Assembly (NCBI GenBank): GCA_964391675.1
Contig: CAYMMX010000002.1
Location: 1 to 64,000, forward strand
Direction of reading: 5' to 3'
Source: CAYMMX01 sp964391675
GTDB lineage: Bacteria > Cyanobacteriota > Vampirovibrionia > Gastranaerophilales > Gastranaerophilaceae
Length of the DNA: 64,000 nt
Shown here: one piece after another, positions 7,702 through 16,310 of the stretch
How positions within the stretch are numbered: the first letter of the stretch is position 1
How the letters are laid out: each line of letters opens with the position of its first letter
Notes under the pieces: model-generated
What the model saw: only the letters and a program-made list of their open reading frames with translations
Database searches by the model: none
What the model was told of the DNA's origin: nothing
Program-made: the position numbers and the translations under genes

Positions 7702-8832
7702 ATGGATGTTTTGGTCAGCTTGTCTATAAATAAAAATAAATATTATATCTCAGGTAAGCTATTATATGATGAAAAAAGTTATACAAAAAAAGAGGTATAT
7801 TTTTCTGAGTTACATAAGATAGTTAATAGCGATTTAGCTTACTCTGCCTGCTTTTTTAAAGGCGGACACAGAAGGGGCAAAAATTATCTTGGTGGCAATT
7901 CTATAATAATCCTAGATTTTGATGAAGGCTTGACTTTAGAAGAAGCAAAAGAAATTTTTAAAGATTATATTTGCTTGATCACAACTACAAGAAACCATCA
8001 AAAAATTAAAGATGAGAAACCGGCTTATGATAGATTTAGAGTCATATTCCCGCTTTTATATGCAATTGATTTAGATGCAAAGGACTTTAAAAATCTAATG
8101 CAAAATATAGTGCAAACTTTTAAATCAGATAAAGTCGCCGTGGATGCGGCAAGATTCTATTATGGAAATCCGGATGGAGAATATTTTTACAATCTAGACG
8201 GAGATTTCTTTGATTGGACAAAATTTAATTACAAAACTACTCAGAGTGTAGAAAGACAATTTAAAAACATAAGTAAAAATAAAAATGCAGATCATATAAA
8301 AATTATTGAACGATGCAAAGCCATGCAATTATTTGCTAAATTCCCGACAAGAATTTCATATCAATTATGGCTTATTGGTCTTAATACTTTATGTTTTTGC
8401 ACCAATGGTGAAGAACTTTGCCATGAATACAGTGTATTAGATTCTAAAAGATATAAACCAAAAGAAACTGATAGAATAATTGCTTCAGCTCAAAAATTAT
8501 CGGGCGCAACATTGTGCAATAGTTTTATATTTGAGACTAAAGATGCTTGTCAGAATTGCGAGTATAGGCATTTGATAAATTCACCTATTTCACTGGGTAG
8601 AGAAAAGCCTTGTTTTAAAACTGATATTGAAATTACTAAAGAAGAATTTGAAAAACGCCTAGAAAATAATGAATTGTTGCACGGGTTTTATAAAAATAAA
8701 AAAATAATTTTTGCTAAAGATTTTTTCAAATCTAATTCTAAACCGGCCAAAGCAAAATATAGAACGCGAGAAGAAGCTTCAAAGGCTAGACTAAATTATT
8801 TTATAAAGGAGTTAGGAATTTATGAATATTAG
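7702..8832 (+). CDS. Primase-like replication protein (AEP-type)
   Basis: This 376-residue protein has ILDFDEG (about 71-76), a DxD motif as in the archaeo-eukaryotic primase fold. It is followed by LEEAKE and then PAYDRFRVIFPL (about 117-128), the basic strand seen in mobile-element primases. Near residue 265 a cysteine set (C-N-S...C-Q-N-C) suggests a small zinc site. The C-terminus is lysine rich. The ATG follows the previous stop directly, and the helicase gene overlaps its 3' end by 11 bp. With the helicase it probably initiates copying of the excised island. Primase identity is motif-based. Confidence 0.65.
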   Translation: MDVLVSLSINKNKYYISGKLLYDEKSYTKKEVYFSELHKIVNSDLAYSACFFKGGHRRGKNYLGGNSIIILDFDEGLTLEEAKEIFKDYICLITTTRNHQKIKDEKPAYDRFRVIFPLLYAIDLDAKDFKNLMQNIVQTFKSDKVAVDAARFYYGNPDGEYFYNLDGDFFDWTKFNYKTTQSVERQFKNISKNKNADHIKIIERCKAMQLFAKFPTRISYQLWLIGLNTLCFCTNGEELCHEYSVLDSKRYKPKETDRIIASAQKLSGATLCNSFIFETKDACQNCEYRHLINSPISLGREKPCFKTDIEITKEEFEKRLENNELLHGFYKNKKIIFAKDFFKSNSKPAKAKYRTREEASKARLNYFIKELGIYEY

Positions 8833-10723
8833 CTTTGAAGACCTTCTAAAAGCTGCAGAAAATAGTACCTCTATAACTGAACAACAACCAATAATAATAG
8901 ATATTTCAGCTACAGCCAGTGGTAAATCTTATTCTGCAAAAATGTTACTAGATTTTATAAAAAATGTTTGCTTTTGGAAAGACACAACTAGAATTGTAAT
9001 TTTGACTAAATCTCCAAGAAATTTTATACATGAAGGTTTTGAAGACTTTATGCTTGTCGAAGGGAGAAGAGGCGATGTATTACATAAAGAAACAGGATGT
9101 CTTAAAGAAGAAAAAAATTGCATAAAATTTAAAGAAGCTCAAGAACTTTATAAAAAAGGATATACAGCCGGTTGCGTTTGCAATAATTGCTCTGAAATCT
9201 GCACATTTAAGAAGGTTAGATTTATGAGCAAAAATGCTAAAGGAATAATTTGCAGTCCTGAAAGCTATGAAGTTGAAGAGGGTGATATCGTTTTTCTAGA
9301 TGAAGGAACAAATAATCTTCCTCTTACAAAAAATATCGTTATAACAAAGAAAGACCTTATTAACACTCTTCATTATGTTTATGGATGTTTACCATTTCTG
9401 GATACCCAAAAAATCCACAGTTTAATAGAAATCATAAATGAATTGATAAATATATTACAAAGTATTGAAAAGGAAAATGTTGAGGGTAAGAATATTTATG
9501 AAACGCAGGATTTATTAATGGATACTCTTAAGAAGGCTAACAAGAGCAGACTGACTATAGATTTTATACAACAAGTTCAAAAAAGATTAAAGATTGAAAT
9601 ATATAGTAAATTAACGTTCAATCAAAAAGTTAAAAAAAATAATAAAAATGATTTATTGAAAGATGCAAGTAAAGAAATTCCGTTCAACTTTCTAGAAGAA
9701 CTATTTAGATTTTTTAAAAAGCCTGAGAATGGCATTTATATCAGGAATCACAATGGGCTGCAAGAATATGTATTAAATATTATTAATCCGATTTGGACAA
9801 ATATTATAAATGCATATAAAAAATTTTCTATTACTCAGCTAATAATATTAGATGCAACTCCCGATGAATACTTAATAAAGTATTTAAAACATTTTGGCTT
9901 CAATATTAATATAGTAGATTTTAGTATAAAGAAAAGAAAAACAAAGGTTAATCAAATAGTTGATAATATGGTCTCCAGATCTTATTTTAAGAACCTTGAA
10001 CCTATAAAAGGTTTAATCAAGAAACTTAGTAAGTCAAGAGAAGGCAAAATAGGTATTATAACTTTTTCTGAAAAAGTTGAAGAACTCAAAGAATTCGTCA
10101 AGCAAATCAATCTTGAAGAAAGAATAATTATAGGGCACTGGGGACATGAAAACAGAGGTACAAATATTTTTTCTGAATGTAATACTTTAATTTTAATTGG
10201 TCGTTATACATTAAGCCCGCATCAAGTACAAAGTATACAAAAAACTTTAAAAAGATTTAATAATGATCAAACGGAATTAAATAAAGATTTTCAACTGATT
10301 CCATACCCTGAATCCAATATGGCTATTTATCGGAGGAATGATCCTTATCTAAGAAAATTTTTCATAAGAGAAGTAAAACAAGGAATTGGTCGTATAAACA
10401 GAAAAGGGATAAGTGAGATACAGTTGTCAAAGCAATTTCCAATAGTCTACATTGTTACCGATGAACCGATGGATTTCAAGGTTGATGTGATTACTAAGTT
10501 TTCTGAAATTCTACCTTTTGAGGAGATGACAAATGAGAAAGAAGTGCAAAGAAGAAAGGATTTAAAAGTGCCAAAAGAAGAAGGATTTGAGCGTTGCGAA
10601 GAAGCTTATCAAAAGATTACATCGGATGGAAAGAAACCAACCAGAGACAGAATCAGAAAAATCGCACAAATCTCCAATAAAATAGCTACAGAATATTTGA
10701 ATTATAAAAAAGCGCGCCGATGA
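8822..10723 (+). CDS. SF2-like helicase of the island replication module
   Basis: This 633-residue protein shows a Walker A variant ATASGKSYSAK (about 30-40) and a Walker B/DExx motif VFLDEGTNN (about 156-164). LIILDATPDEY at about 340 is motif III-like and IGIITFSEK at about 410 is motif IV-like. KQGIGRINRKG at about 518 is a motif VI arginine set. A cysteine cluster (CVCNNCSEICTF, about 119-130) resembles the Fe-S cluster of XPD/DinG-type helicases. It should unwind DNA for the adjacent primase. The gene overlaps primase by 11 bp and ends just before a gene-free, repeat-rich block, a sensible place for an origin. Confidence 0.7.
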   Translation: MNISFEDLLKAAENSTSITEQQPIIIDISATASGKSYSAKMLLDFIKNVCFWKDTTRIVILTKSPRNFIHEGFEDFMLVEGRRGDVLHKETGCLKEEKNCIKFKEAQELYKKGYTAGCVCNNCSEICTFKKVRFMSKNAKGIICSPESYEVEEGDIVFLDEGTNNLPLTKNIVITKKDLINTLHYVYGCLPFLDTQKIHSLIEIINELINILQSIEKENVEGKNIYETQDLLMDTLKKANKSRLTIDFIQQVQKRLKIEIYSKLTFNQKVKKNNKNDLLKDASKEIPFNFLEELFRFFKKPENGIYIRNHNGLQEYVLNIINPIWTNIINAYKKFSITQLIILDATPDEYLIKYLKHFGFNINIVDFSIKKRKTKVNQIVDNMVSRSYFKNLEPIKGLIKKLSKSREGKIGIITFSEKVEELKEFVKQINLEERIIIGHWGHENRGTNIFSECNTLILIGRYTLSPHQVQSIQKTLKRFNNDQTELNKDFQLIPYPESNMAIYRRNDPYLRKFFIREVKQGIGRINRKGISEIQLSKQFPIVYIVTDEPMDFKVDVITKFSEILPFEEMTNEKEVQRRKDLKVPKEEGFERCEEAYQKITSDGKKPTRDRIRKIAQISNKIATEYLNYKKARR

Positions 10724-11616
10724 TTTTCGTACTTCTACTCTCTTATAATATTATATAGGAAGTGCCGGTACGAAAAATCTTTAAAGACCTTATCTGGTAA
10801 GACTTTTTAACCTTAGAAATCCCACCTTGCTTTTTTTGCCTTCCCCGAAAAGAGGACCCCCACCCTGGGCAAAGAGGCGGTGGGGGTTGAATTCCTTGAT
10901 CCAAAGGACCCGCCCCCTTGGAAAAGGCTTTGAATATCCTTGACAAAGCAATCCACGGATATAGATTCATCCTAGGTCGACGGTCGATGGCCGAGGCAGG
11001 CATGCACGCTGGTCCAAGGTGATGCATCCAAGGATCCTTGCCTCCAAGTTTTACCTAGTCCAAGATAATCTTCCTTGGTTCTACTACCCATAGAACAGCG
11101 GAAAGCATAAAAGACAGTAAGTCAACAGTAATATTTCATACACTCAGGAGTTTTTAACAGTAGGGAAAGTTGCAAAATACCTGAAGAATATGGTAAATCA
11201 ACATTAACGCTGGTAACACTATTCAAGAAAAATATATTCTATTTTTTAAGTGGAACCATGGATACAAGGCAATATAAGGCAAACTAACGCATCCAAAATA
11301 ACATTTTTCATCATACAACTATTGCAGTGTCTGCATTTTAAGGATTTTAAAACATAAACAAAATTGGTAGTCCAACTTTGCTTATTTCCTAATTTTCTCT
11401 TTTCAATCAGCCTATCTCCTTTTAAAAAGCTCAACCAAAAAGTTTGCTATGATAATGCACCGGACTTTTATTGCAAGGTACGCTTACGCCTTCCAAAGGT
11501 TCCACCTTGCAATAAAAGTAACCTTAACAAGTTCTAATGTTCATGCTTCACAAAGAACTTGTAATGCATTCTTCCTGCAAACAAATTTAGTTGAGCTTAA
11601 AAAAAGGAGAATTGTT
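10724..11616. other. 893-bp gene-free, GC-richer structured block (candidate origin or large RNA)
   Basis: No convincing gene lies here on either strand. From about 10850 to 11085 the DNA is visibly richer in G+C than its neighbours. It is filled with short motifs in both orientations: CCTTGG/CCAAGG and near variants at about 10893, 10916, 10938, 11012, 11027, 11043, 11059 and 11072. Hairpins include ACCCCCACC/GGTGGGGGT (10856-10864 with 10879-10887) and GCTTTG/CAAAGC (10927-10932 with 10944-10949). There is also a 12-bp palindrome, CAAGGATCCTTG, near 11029. It sits directly after primase and helicase, so an origin with iteron-like sites is my first reading. A large non-coding RNA is the second. 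Confidence 0.5.
11464..11562 (+). promoter_or_regulatory. Two consecutive hairpins upstream of a small gene
   Basis: ACTTTTATTGCAAGGT (11464-11479) pairs perfectly over 16 bp with 11504-11519, leaving a 24-nt loop. ACAAGTTC (11527-11534) pairs with GAACTTGT (11555-11562). Both lie within 160 bp upstream of the ATG at 11617. They could form a structured 5' leader, or cruciforms belonging to the putative origin block. Confidence 0.5.
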
Positions 11617-11931
11617 ATGGCAGATTATTCAAAATCAAATCAGAAAAAGGAATTCAATTTATTCCGCTATGTTTATGGTGAATGTTTTTTAAATTCACTT
11701 GAAGTTACACGTACGTCAATGGTAGTTGAGAACTGGAAGTTTTATAGCTGGAGAAATATTTTAAACTGGCTTCAGAACAACAACTATATTTCTTGCTTAA
11801 GCATCGATAACTATGACAGCAAAAACAAGCGTGTTAACTTCATCTTCAATCATAGCGAAGTTATGTATCCTCAATACTTGAGATACTTACAAAGACTTGT
11901 TGACAGTAGAACTATAAAGATTTCTGCTTAG
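11617..11931 (+). CDS. Hypothetical 104-residue island protein
   Basis: The start is the ATG at 11617 with AAAAGGAG upstream; a longer in-frame reading back to 11449 would cross the two hairpins and lacks a ribosome site. The protein is rich in Tyr, Asn and Ser with basic patches (VENWKFYSWRNILNWLQNNNYISCL). No known family was recognised. A strong terminator follows 20 bp after its stop, so it forms its own transcription unit. Confidence 0.65.
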   Translation: MADYSKSNQKKEFNLFRYVYGECFLNSLEVTRTSMVVENWKFYSWRNILNWLQNNNYISCLSIDNYDSKNKRVNFIFNHSEVMYPQYLRYLQRLVDSRTIKISA

Positions 11932-11950
11932 TCCTGTCTCTTATTTATCA

Positions 11951-11973
11951 GGCCGACGATCGTCGGCCTTTTT
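11951..11973 (+). terminator. Rho-independent terminator
   Basis: GGCCGACGAT-CGTCGGCC (11951-11968) is a perfect palindrome, followed by five T. It ends the 11617 gene. Confidence 0.85.
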
Positions 11974-11999
11974 CGTATGCAAATAGAAAGGAGCATCAA

Positions 12000-12143
12000 A
12001 TGTATTTGGAAGAAGTTTATTTATCAGATTCACAAGGCTCTGATTGTTCTCAGAGCGGCCTTGAATATGTCTTGGATGAAAGCTATTCAAGCGATTGTGA
12101 AAATTTTTACAGCATCAAAATGATACACGGCACAAAAATATAA
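12000..12143 (+). CDS. Small acidic hypothetical protein (47 aa)
   Basis: This short frame runs from ATG 12000 to TAA 12141-12143, with AAAGGAG eight bases upstream. The product is acidic and Ser/Tyr rich (MYLEEVYLSDSQGSDCSQSG at the N-terminus). It lies between the terminator and the next gene, 14 bp from that gene's ATG and with its own good ribosome site. That is the main reason to take it as real. The function is unknown. Small acidic proteins next to ArdC-type genes are sometimes anti-restriction DNA mimics, but nothing here proves that. Confidence 0.55.
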   Translation: MYLEEVYLSDSQGSDCSQSGLEYVLDESYSSDCENFYSIKMIHGTKI

Positions 12144-12157
12144 GGAGGTGATTACCT

Positions 12158-12580
12158 ATGAGTGCTTTAGTAAATGCAACGGTTAAGTTCCCATCAAGGG
12201 AAGTCAACACAAGGTTTGGCAAAAGGATTAACCTTGTGCTGGTCACTGATTCAGGTGAAGAGATCAAACAGTGGGGCGAACCCAACGATCAGGCTTTGAC
12301 TTCTCTTGCCAAAAACCAAAAGGTTGTCTTACTCAAAGACAACGACAAATACAAAATAGTCAATGGCAATGCGCCAAGCCATCAACCGGCGGCCAATGCG
12401 CAAAGTCCAAAGAATGAGCTTGATTCAAATCTTTGTAACAAAGCAAGGAAGTATATCGAGTTCTATGACTTCTGTTTAAAGGAAGTTCAAAAAGAAATAA
12501 CTGTTCTTCAGGATGAAGATTCAATAAGGACAGTTGCTACAAGTATTTTTATTCAAACAGTGAGAGGTGAATTATGCTGA
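12158..12580 (+). CDS. Possible OB-fold ssDNA-binding-like protein
   Basis: This 140-residue protein is preceded by a strong AAGGAGGTG site. The first 70 residues look like a small beta barrel (VNATVKFPSREVNTRFGKRINLVLVTD, then IKQWGEPND, KVVLLKDNDKYKIV). The pattern fits an OB-fold, including a solvent-exposed aromatic (W39 region). A linker rich in Pro, Ala and Gln follows, then a helical tail. A role in coating ssDNA during replication or entry is plausible beside primase, helicase and ArdC, but identity is only by pattern. It overlaps the next gene by 7 bp. Confidence 0.5.
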   Translation: MSALVNATVKFPSREVNTRFGKRINLVLVTDSGEEIKQWGEPNDQALTSLAKNQKVVLLKDNDKYKIVNGNAPSHQPAANAQSPKNELDSNLCNKARKYIEFYDFCLKEVQKEITVLQDEDSIRTVATSIFIQTVRGELC

Positions 12581-12765
12581 AATCAACAAAAATCTGCAGA
12601 AGCTATCTGCAAGTAGACAATGTCTTTTGTCCTAATTGCGGGTTTGAAGAAGATGCCCCGGATAGTTTTTACAAGGTTAAGAATGAGGATGATTTTTGCA
12701 TCACTCACACTTGTATAGCTTGCGGGGAAACTTACCGTATTAATTGGGTTGAAGTAATCGAATAG
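12574..12765 (+). CDS. Small zinc-ribbon protein
   Basis: The 63 residues hold two knuckles, CPNC near residue 19 and CIAC near residue 48, the four-cysteine signature of a zinc ribbon. It overlaps the preceding gene by 7 bp and lies 13 bp before the ArdC-like gene, so the three form one operon. It may bind nucleic acid or adapt a protein partner. Confidence 0.65.
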   Translation: MLKSTKICRSYLQVDNVFCPNCGFEEDAPDSFYKVKNEDDFCITHTCIACGETYRINWVEVIE

Positions 12766-12778
12766 AAAGGAGAAACAA

Positions 12779-13615
12779 ATGAAACAAGATGTAAGATCAA
12801 CCATTACAGATAAGATTATCAAATCACTTGAACAAGGACAAATCCCCTGGACTTGTCCTTTTGATAAGCAGTTGATTCCTGTTAATTATAAAACAGGAAG
12901 GGAATATCAAGGCATCAATTTAATTATGCTTTGGCTTAGTGCTATGTATGAAGGCTACACAGGTAATTACTGGATAGGCTTCAGGCAAGCAAACGAGCTT
13001 GGCGGTAAGGTGAGAAAAGGTGAAAGAGGAACGCCGATTGTTGTATGTTGTCCTTTTACAAAAACAGAGACCGACGAACGTACAGGTAAGGACGTTGAAG
13101 TGCACGGCAATTATTTCAAAACCGATTATGTTTTTAATGCCTATTCGCAGGTCGATGGTATAGAGTTTGAGTCAAAAGAAGTTACTTATAAACCGCTAAA
13201 AGAGTTTGACGAACTTGTTGCAAGGCTTGGCATTCGCATAAGAAACAGCGGCGAAGCTGCTTATTATGACCCGTCCGATGATTTTATTAATATGCCCTTT
13301 TACTCTAAGTTTAAGAGTCAAGAGGATTATTATGAGACTCTTGCACATGAGGTTATTCACTCAACCTTACATCCGACAAGGCTTGATAGGAAAGTCAAAG
13401 ACAGAGCACTTGAAGAATTGATAGCAGAAATAGGAGCATCTTTTTTGTGTGCTGAATTCGGTATCAAAACAAATATTGATAACGCTGCAGCGTATGTGCA
13501 AGGTTGGCTTAAGGAATTGCGGAATGATAACAGCTATATCTTTAAAGCATCAAAATACGCAAGTGAAGCAGTGAACTATATCACCAACCTGCAGTCAATA
13601 GAAAAGGCTGCTTGA
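12779..13615 (+). CDS. ardC: ArdC-family antirestriction protein
   Basis: This 278-residue protein matches ArdC layout. The N-terminal ssDNA-binding part (about 1-125) includes GQIPWTCPF, a GREYQGINLIML segment and GGKVRKGERGTPIV. The C-terminal zincin carries ETLAHEVIHSTLHPTR with the HExxH metal site at about residues 196-200 and EELIAEIGASFL with the third ligand region. ArdC proteins protect incoming ssDNA of plasmids from host restriction. Here it should help the island establish in a new host. RBS AAAGGAG precedes the ATG. It ends immediately against the convergent XRE gene. Confidence 0.88.
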   Translation: MKQDVRSTITDKIIKSLEQGQIPWTCPFDKQLIPVNYKTGREYQGINLIMLWLSAMYEGYTGNYWIGFRQANELGGKVRKGERGTPIVVCCPFTKTETDERTGKDVEVHGNYFKTDYVFNAYSQVDGIEFESKEVTYKPLKEFDELVARLGIRIRNSGEAAYYDPSDDFINMPFYSKFKSQEDYYETLAHEVIHSTLHPTRLDRKVKDRALEELIAEIGASFLCAEFGIKTNIDNAAAYVQGWLKELRNDNSYIFKASKYASEAVNYITNLQSIEKAA

Positions 13616-13834
13616 CTATTTGTCAAAACCAAATAATTCAGGTAGTTTTATACCAAGAGCTCTTGATATTTTAAAGATTGTTAACAGGCTCGGACTACGT
13701 TGACCTCTCTCAATAAAACTCATATAAGTTCTATGTACATTAAGCTTTTCAGCCAATTCTTCTTGGGATAAATCTTTCTCAAGTCTGAGCTTTTTAACTT
13801 GCTTTCCAAAATTTTCTAGAATCTTAGTGTTCAT
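13616..13834 (-). CDS. XRE-family HTH repressor
   Basis: This 72-residue single-domain regulator contains LRLEKDLSQEELAEKLNVHRTYMSFIERGQRSPSL, compared here by its parts: SQEELAEKLNV is helix 2 and turn, and YMSFIERG is the recognition helix and following turn. The C-terminus packs as usual (ISRALGIKLPELF). It is convergent with the ArdC-like gene, abutting at the stops, and divergent from the secreted-protein genes starting at 13949. It may control that cargo operon. Confidence 0.85.
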   Translation of the reverse strand: MNTKILENFGKQVKKLRLEKDLSQEELAEKLNVHRTYMSFIERGQRSPSLLTIFKISRALGIKLPELFGFDK

Positions 13835-13948
13835 AAGAAAATTTTAATGGTATGATACAATGAGTAACACATACTAATTGTCACTTAATTAGGCTATAAT
13901 TCTTTTATAATAATAAATTATTACTAAGTTTGATAATAAGGAGATAAT

Positions 13949-14263
13949 ATGAAAAACAAATTTTTTATAGTGATGTGGCTAATACTTTTCTCGAGTTCTA
14001 TATGCTACGCTGAGACCTATTCAAGAATAGGGAATGTAACTTACGGTCCAAGCGGAACATACACACAAGTTGGAAACACTACTTTTGGACCTGACGGAAC
14101 TTATACAAGAGTTGACAATACTACCTTTACGCCTCACGGGAATTATACAAAGGTGGGCAACACGACTTATGGTCCTGACGGTACGTATACCAAAGTCGGC
14201 AATACCATCTACGGACCCAACGGTAATTGCTCAAAAGTGGGCAACAGTTATATTTGTAATTAA
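13949..14263 (+). CDS. Secreted protein with 14-residue tandem repeats
   Basis: A signal peptide (about residues 1-21, ending CYA-E) is followed by five full copies and one partial copy of a 14-residue unit with consensus YTKVGNTTYGPDGT. The copies differ mainly at positions 3, 8, 9 and 12. The mature protein would be about 83 residues and would consist almost only of repeats, like other small bacterial proteins with VGNTTY-type units. RBS AAGGAG precedes the ATG. The role is unknown; surface exposure and binding are likely. The related repeats at DNA level suggest growth by unit duplication. Confidence 0.75.
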   Translation: MKNKFFIVMWLILFSSSICYAETYSRIGNVTYGPSGTYTQVGNTTFGPDGTYTRVDNTTFTPHGNYTKVGNTTYGPDGTYTKVGNTIYGPNGNCSKVGNSYICN

Positions 14264-14277
14264 AAAGGCGGTGAAAT

Positions 14278-14772
14278 ATGAAAAGATTTAACTTACTGCT
14301 TATAGCTTGTTTATTCATCTTCTCTGCAACAAAGTGCAGTGCAAAAGATGATTACTACTACTACAAAGCAGTTGATACAAAAGTGTCGGCGGTCAATGCA
14401 AACGTTAAACGCACAATCACAAACAAAAACTATAAAGTCATTGCCAATGATAATCACGGGGATTTTTATTTTATCCCTGTGCAAATGACCTTTTGGGATG
14501 GATTCTATTATGGCAAAGCAAGGATAAGAGGCAATCATTACTTTGCTATATCAACAAAGCAGAGCGGTAATGATTCCTACCTCGTCTTATCTAAAAATTA
14601 CGCAGCAGCGAAAAGAAAGCAGCTTGTACTTTGGGGGATTAATGACAGCAGTGTAAAACTTAAACGAGCAAAAGAATTGCCTGAACTTAAAGCACAGGCT
14701 GAGAACTTTAAAGCACGCACTCAAGAGGCACGCAAACAAACAGCTCAAGAACTTGAAGGAGGCAGTTTATGA
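14278..14772 (+). CDS. Secreted hypothetical protein, paralogue of next gene
   Basis: An N-terminal signal sequence (about 1-22; the region ATKCSA could be a lipoprotein or ordinary cleavage site) is followed by about 100 residues of alpha/beta type and a charged C-terminal helix (AQAENFKARTQEARKQ). The mature N-terminal part aligns by eye with the next gene: a start with VxxVxxxxxxxxxxxYK, then DFYFIPV against HIYYVEP, and later NDSYLVLSKNYAAAKRKQL against NDTLLYSSSSYTSLRTTQL. It overlaps the next gene by 4 bp. The function is unknown. Confidence 0.65.
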   Translation: MKRFNLLLIACLFIFSATKCSAKDDYYYYKAVDTKVSAVNANVKRTITNKNYKVIANDNHGDFYFIPVQMTFWDGFYYGKARIRGNHYFAISTKQSGNDSYLVLSKNYAAAKRKQLVLWGINDSSVKLKRAKELPELKAQAENFKARTQEARKQTAQELEGGSL

Positions 14773-15788
14773 AAAAATTAATGTCGAGTTTACTTGCAAT
14801 GCTTACTTTATTCTTTCAAACAGGCTTAGCTTTTGCCGAGGAATTTCCTTTGTACAGCATTCAAAATGCAAAAGTGAAAGATGTGCAGCGAGAGCTTAAG
14901 TCTTATTTTAGATACAAAGATTATTCAATAATAACGTCGGACGACGACAACCATATTTACTATGTCGAGCCCAAGCACGCAGGCAGTTACTTGCCAAAGT
15001 ATGTAATAGTGCTCAAACAAGATAATAACGATACTTTGTTATACAGTTCTTCAAGTTATACCTCACTTAGAACAACACAGTTGATTGCAAGGCATCTTAA
15101 AGGCAAAGGTATGAACCCGATTTATTATAGTGATGCGGATTTAAAACCTGCTTTTGATAAGTTCACAAAAGATTATCAGGAGCTTGCAGATAAGAAAGTT
15201 GCTATGTTTGGCAAAGGGGTTAAGATTGAACTCTTGAATACAAATAAGAAAGAGGTCAGACAGAAACTTGCAGATAATACAGATTATTCAAAGTTGGTAT
15301 CGATTGAGTTTGCACAGCAGCCGTTTAACAGTAACCTTAAAAAGAAATACGAAGGGTATGTTTTTACTGTCAAGAATAATTCTAAGGACGAGCTAAAAAT
15401 TACAGGGATTGATTTTTACAATAACTTCAATGAACAGCAAGCTTACAAGTCAGTTGAAAGAATTATGACACCCGGAGCAGCAACAATGTATGTTCTTGGA
15501 GGAACGCTTGCAATCTTTACTTTCGGTCTTTCATTGGGGCTTATGCCTGTTGGCATAGGAATGGTTAATAACGAGAATGCACCTGTTAAAAGTGAGCTGC
15601 AGCAGTTTTTAACTAACTCTAATAACTCTGAAACCATTCAGCCAAATGATGATACAAACATCAAGGTGATAGGTTACAAGCGACCTGCAGCCTCAAGAAT
15701 GCCTTACATAAAAGTGAAGCTAATTAACATAAAAACAGGCAAGGAGTTTGAAATCGACAACAGACCTGAGGTGCTCAAAGATTACTAA
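14769..15788 (+). CDS. Secreted/envelope hypothetical protein
   Basis: This 339-residue protein has a signal peptide ending LAFAEE (about residue 24). Residues 25-130 resemble the preceding gene. A beta-rich domain follows (about 180-235, GYVFTVKNNSKDELKITGIDFYN). A glycine-rich hydrophobic segment at about 237-265 (MYVLGGTLAIFTFGLSLGLM) could be a membrane anchor. The tail holds KVKLINIKTGKEFEID. It is translationally coupled to the upstream gene. No named family was recognised. Confidence 0.65.
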   Translation: MKKLMSSLLAMLTLFFQTGLAFAEEFPLYSIQNAKVKDVQRELKSYFRYKDYSIITSDDDNHIYYVEPKHAGSYLPKYVIVLKQDNNDTLLYSSSSYTSLRTTQLIARHLKGKGMNPIYYSDADLKPAFDKFTKDYQELADKKVAMFGKGVKIELLNTNKKEVRQKLADNTDYSKLVSIEFAQQPFNSNLKKKYEGYVFTVKNNSKDELKITGIDFYNNFNEQQAYKSVERIMTPGAATMYVLGGTLAIFTFGLSLGLMPVGIGMVNNENAPVKSELQQFLTNSNNSETIQPNDDTNIKVIGYKRPAASRMPYIKVKLINIKTGKEFEIDNRPEVLKDY

Positions 15789-15797
15789 GGAGAAGAT

Positions 15798-16298
15798 ATG
15801 AAAAAGATTTTATCATTTATACTTGCAATGCTTACTCTGTATTTTAATGCAGGGTTGGCATTCGCTTTAGAGATTCCTGCAGGTACAAGTGTCCCTGTTA
15901 TGCTTACAAACTCAGTAAACAGCGATTCATTGAACGATGGCGATGTAGTTGCAATAACTGTTACCGATGATGTTTATGTCGGAGATAAAAAGGTTTTTAC
16001 AAAAGGGACGCAGGGCATTGCCTATGTTGAAAAAGCGACGCACACCGCACACCACGGCGGGGCAGGAATGATAAGAGTCAGAGACGGACAGCTTGTAGAT
16101 GTGAACCACAAGAAGCACAAGGTACAAATCACAATGGATGCGACAGGCAAGAGCAAAAGACCAAGCTCAATATTCTTGAGCATAATCGGAGTGCTTGTGA
16201 TATTAATTCCGTTTGGTTGTTGGAGATACGGCGAACCTGCAACCATCTCTCAATCACAAGTGTTTAATGCGGTTATCCCAAGCGGATTTGATTTATAA
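15798..16298 (+). CDS. Secreted protein of a family also in the core genome
   Basis: The signal peptide is nearly the same as in the preceding gene (ILAMLTLYFNAGLAFA against LLAMLTLFFQTGLAFA). Next comes a beta-strand domain with GDVVAITVTDDVYVGDKKVF and TKGTQGIAYVEKA, then a possible transmembrane segment at about 127-145 (IFLSIIGVLVILIPFGCW). The 51661 protein outside the island shares the order GxxxxFxVxxDVxVGxKxFxxKGT plus a C-terminal membrane segment. A surface role is likely. The function is unknown. Confidence 0.65.
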   Translation: MKKILSFILAMLTLYFNAGLAFALEIPAGTSVPVMLTNSVNSDSLNDGDVVAITVTDDVYVGDKKVFTKGTQGIAYVEKATHTAHHGGAGMIRVRDGQLVDVNHKKHKVQITMDATGKSKRPSSIFLSIIGVLVILIPFGCWRYGEPATISQSQVFNAVIPSGFDL

Positions 16299-16310
16299 GG
16301 AATAGCATTT

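Noticed and set aside
10743..11027. Minus-strand reading frame of 94 codons in the GC-richer block
   Set aside because: No ribosome site, odd Pro/Gly/Arg composition unlike its neighbours, and it runs through hairpins and repeats.
11246..11434. Minus-strand frame of 62 codons
   Set aside because: TTG start without ribosome site, no recognisable domain, isolated in the gene-free block.
13949..14263. Direct repeats as CRISPR or transposon repeats
   Set aside because: The periodicity is 42 bp in frame and encodes a protein repeat with a signal peptide.
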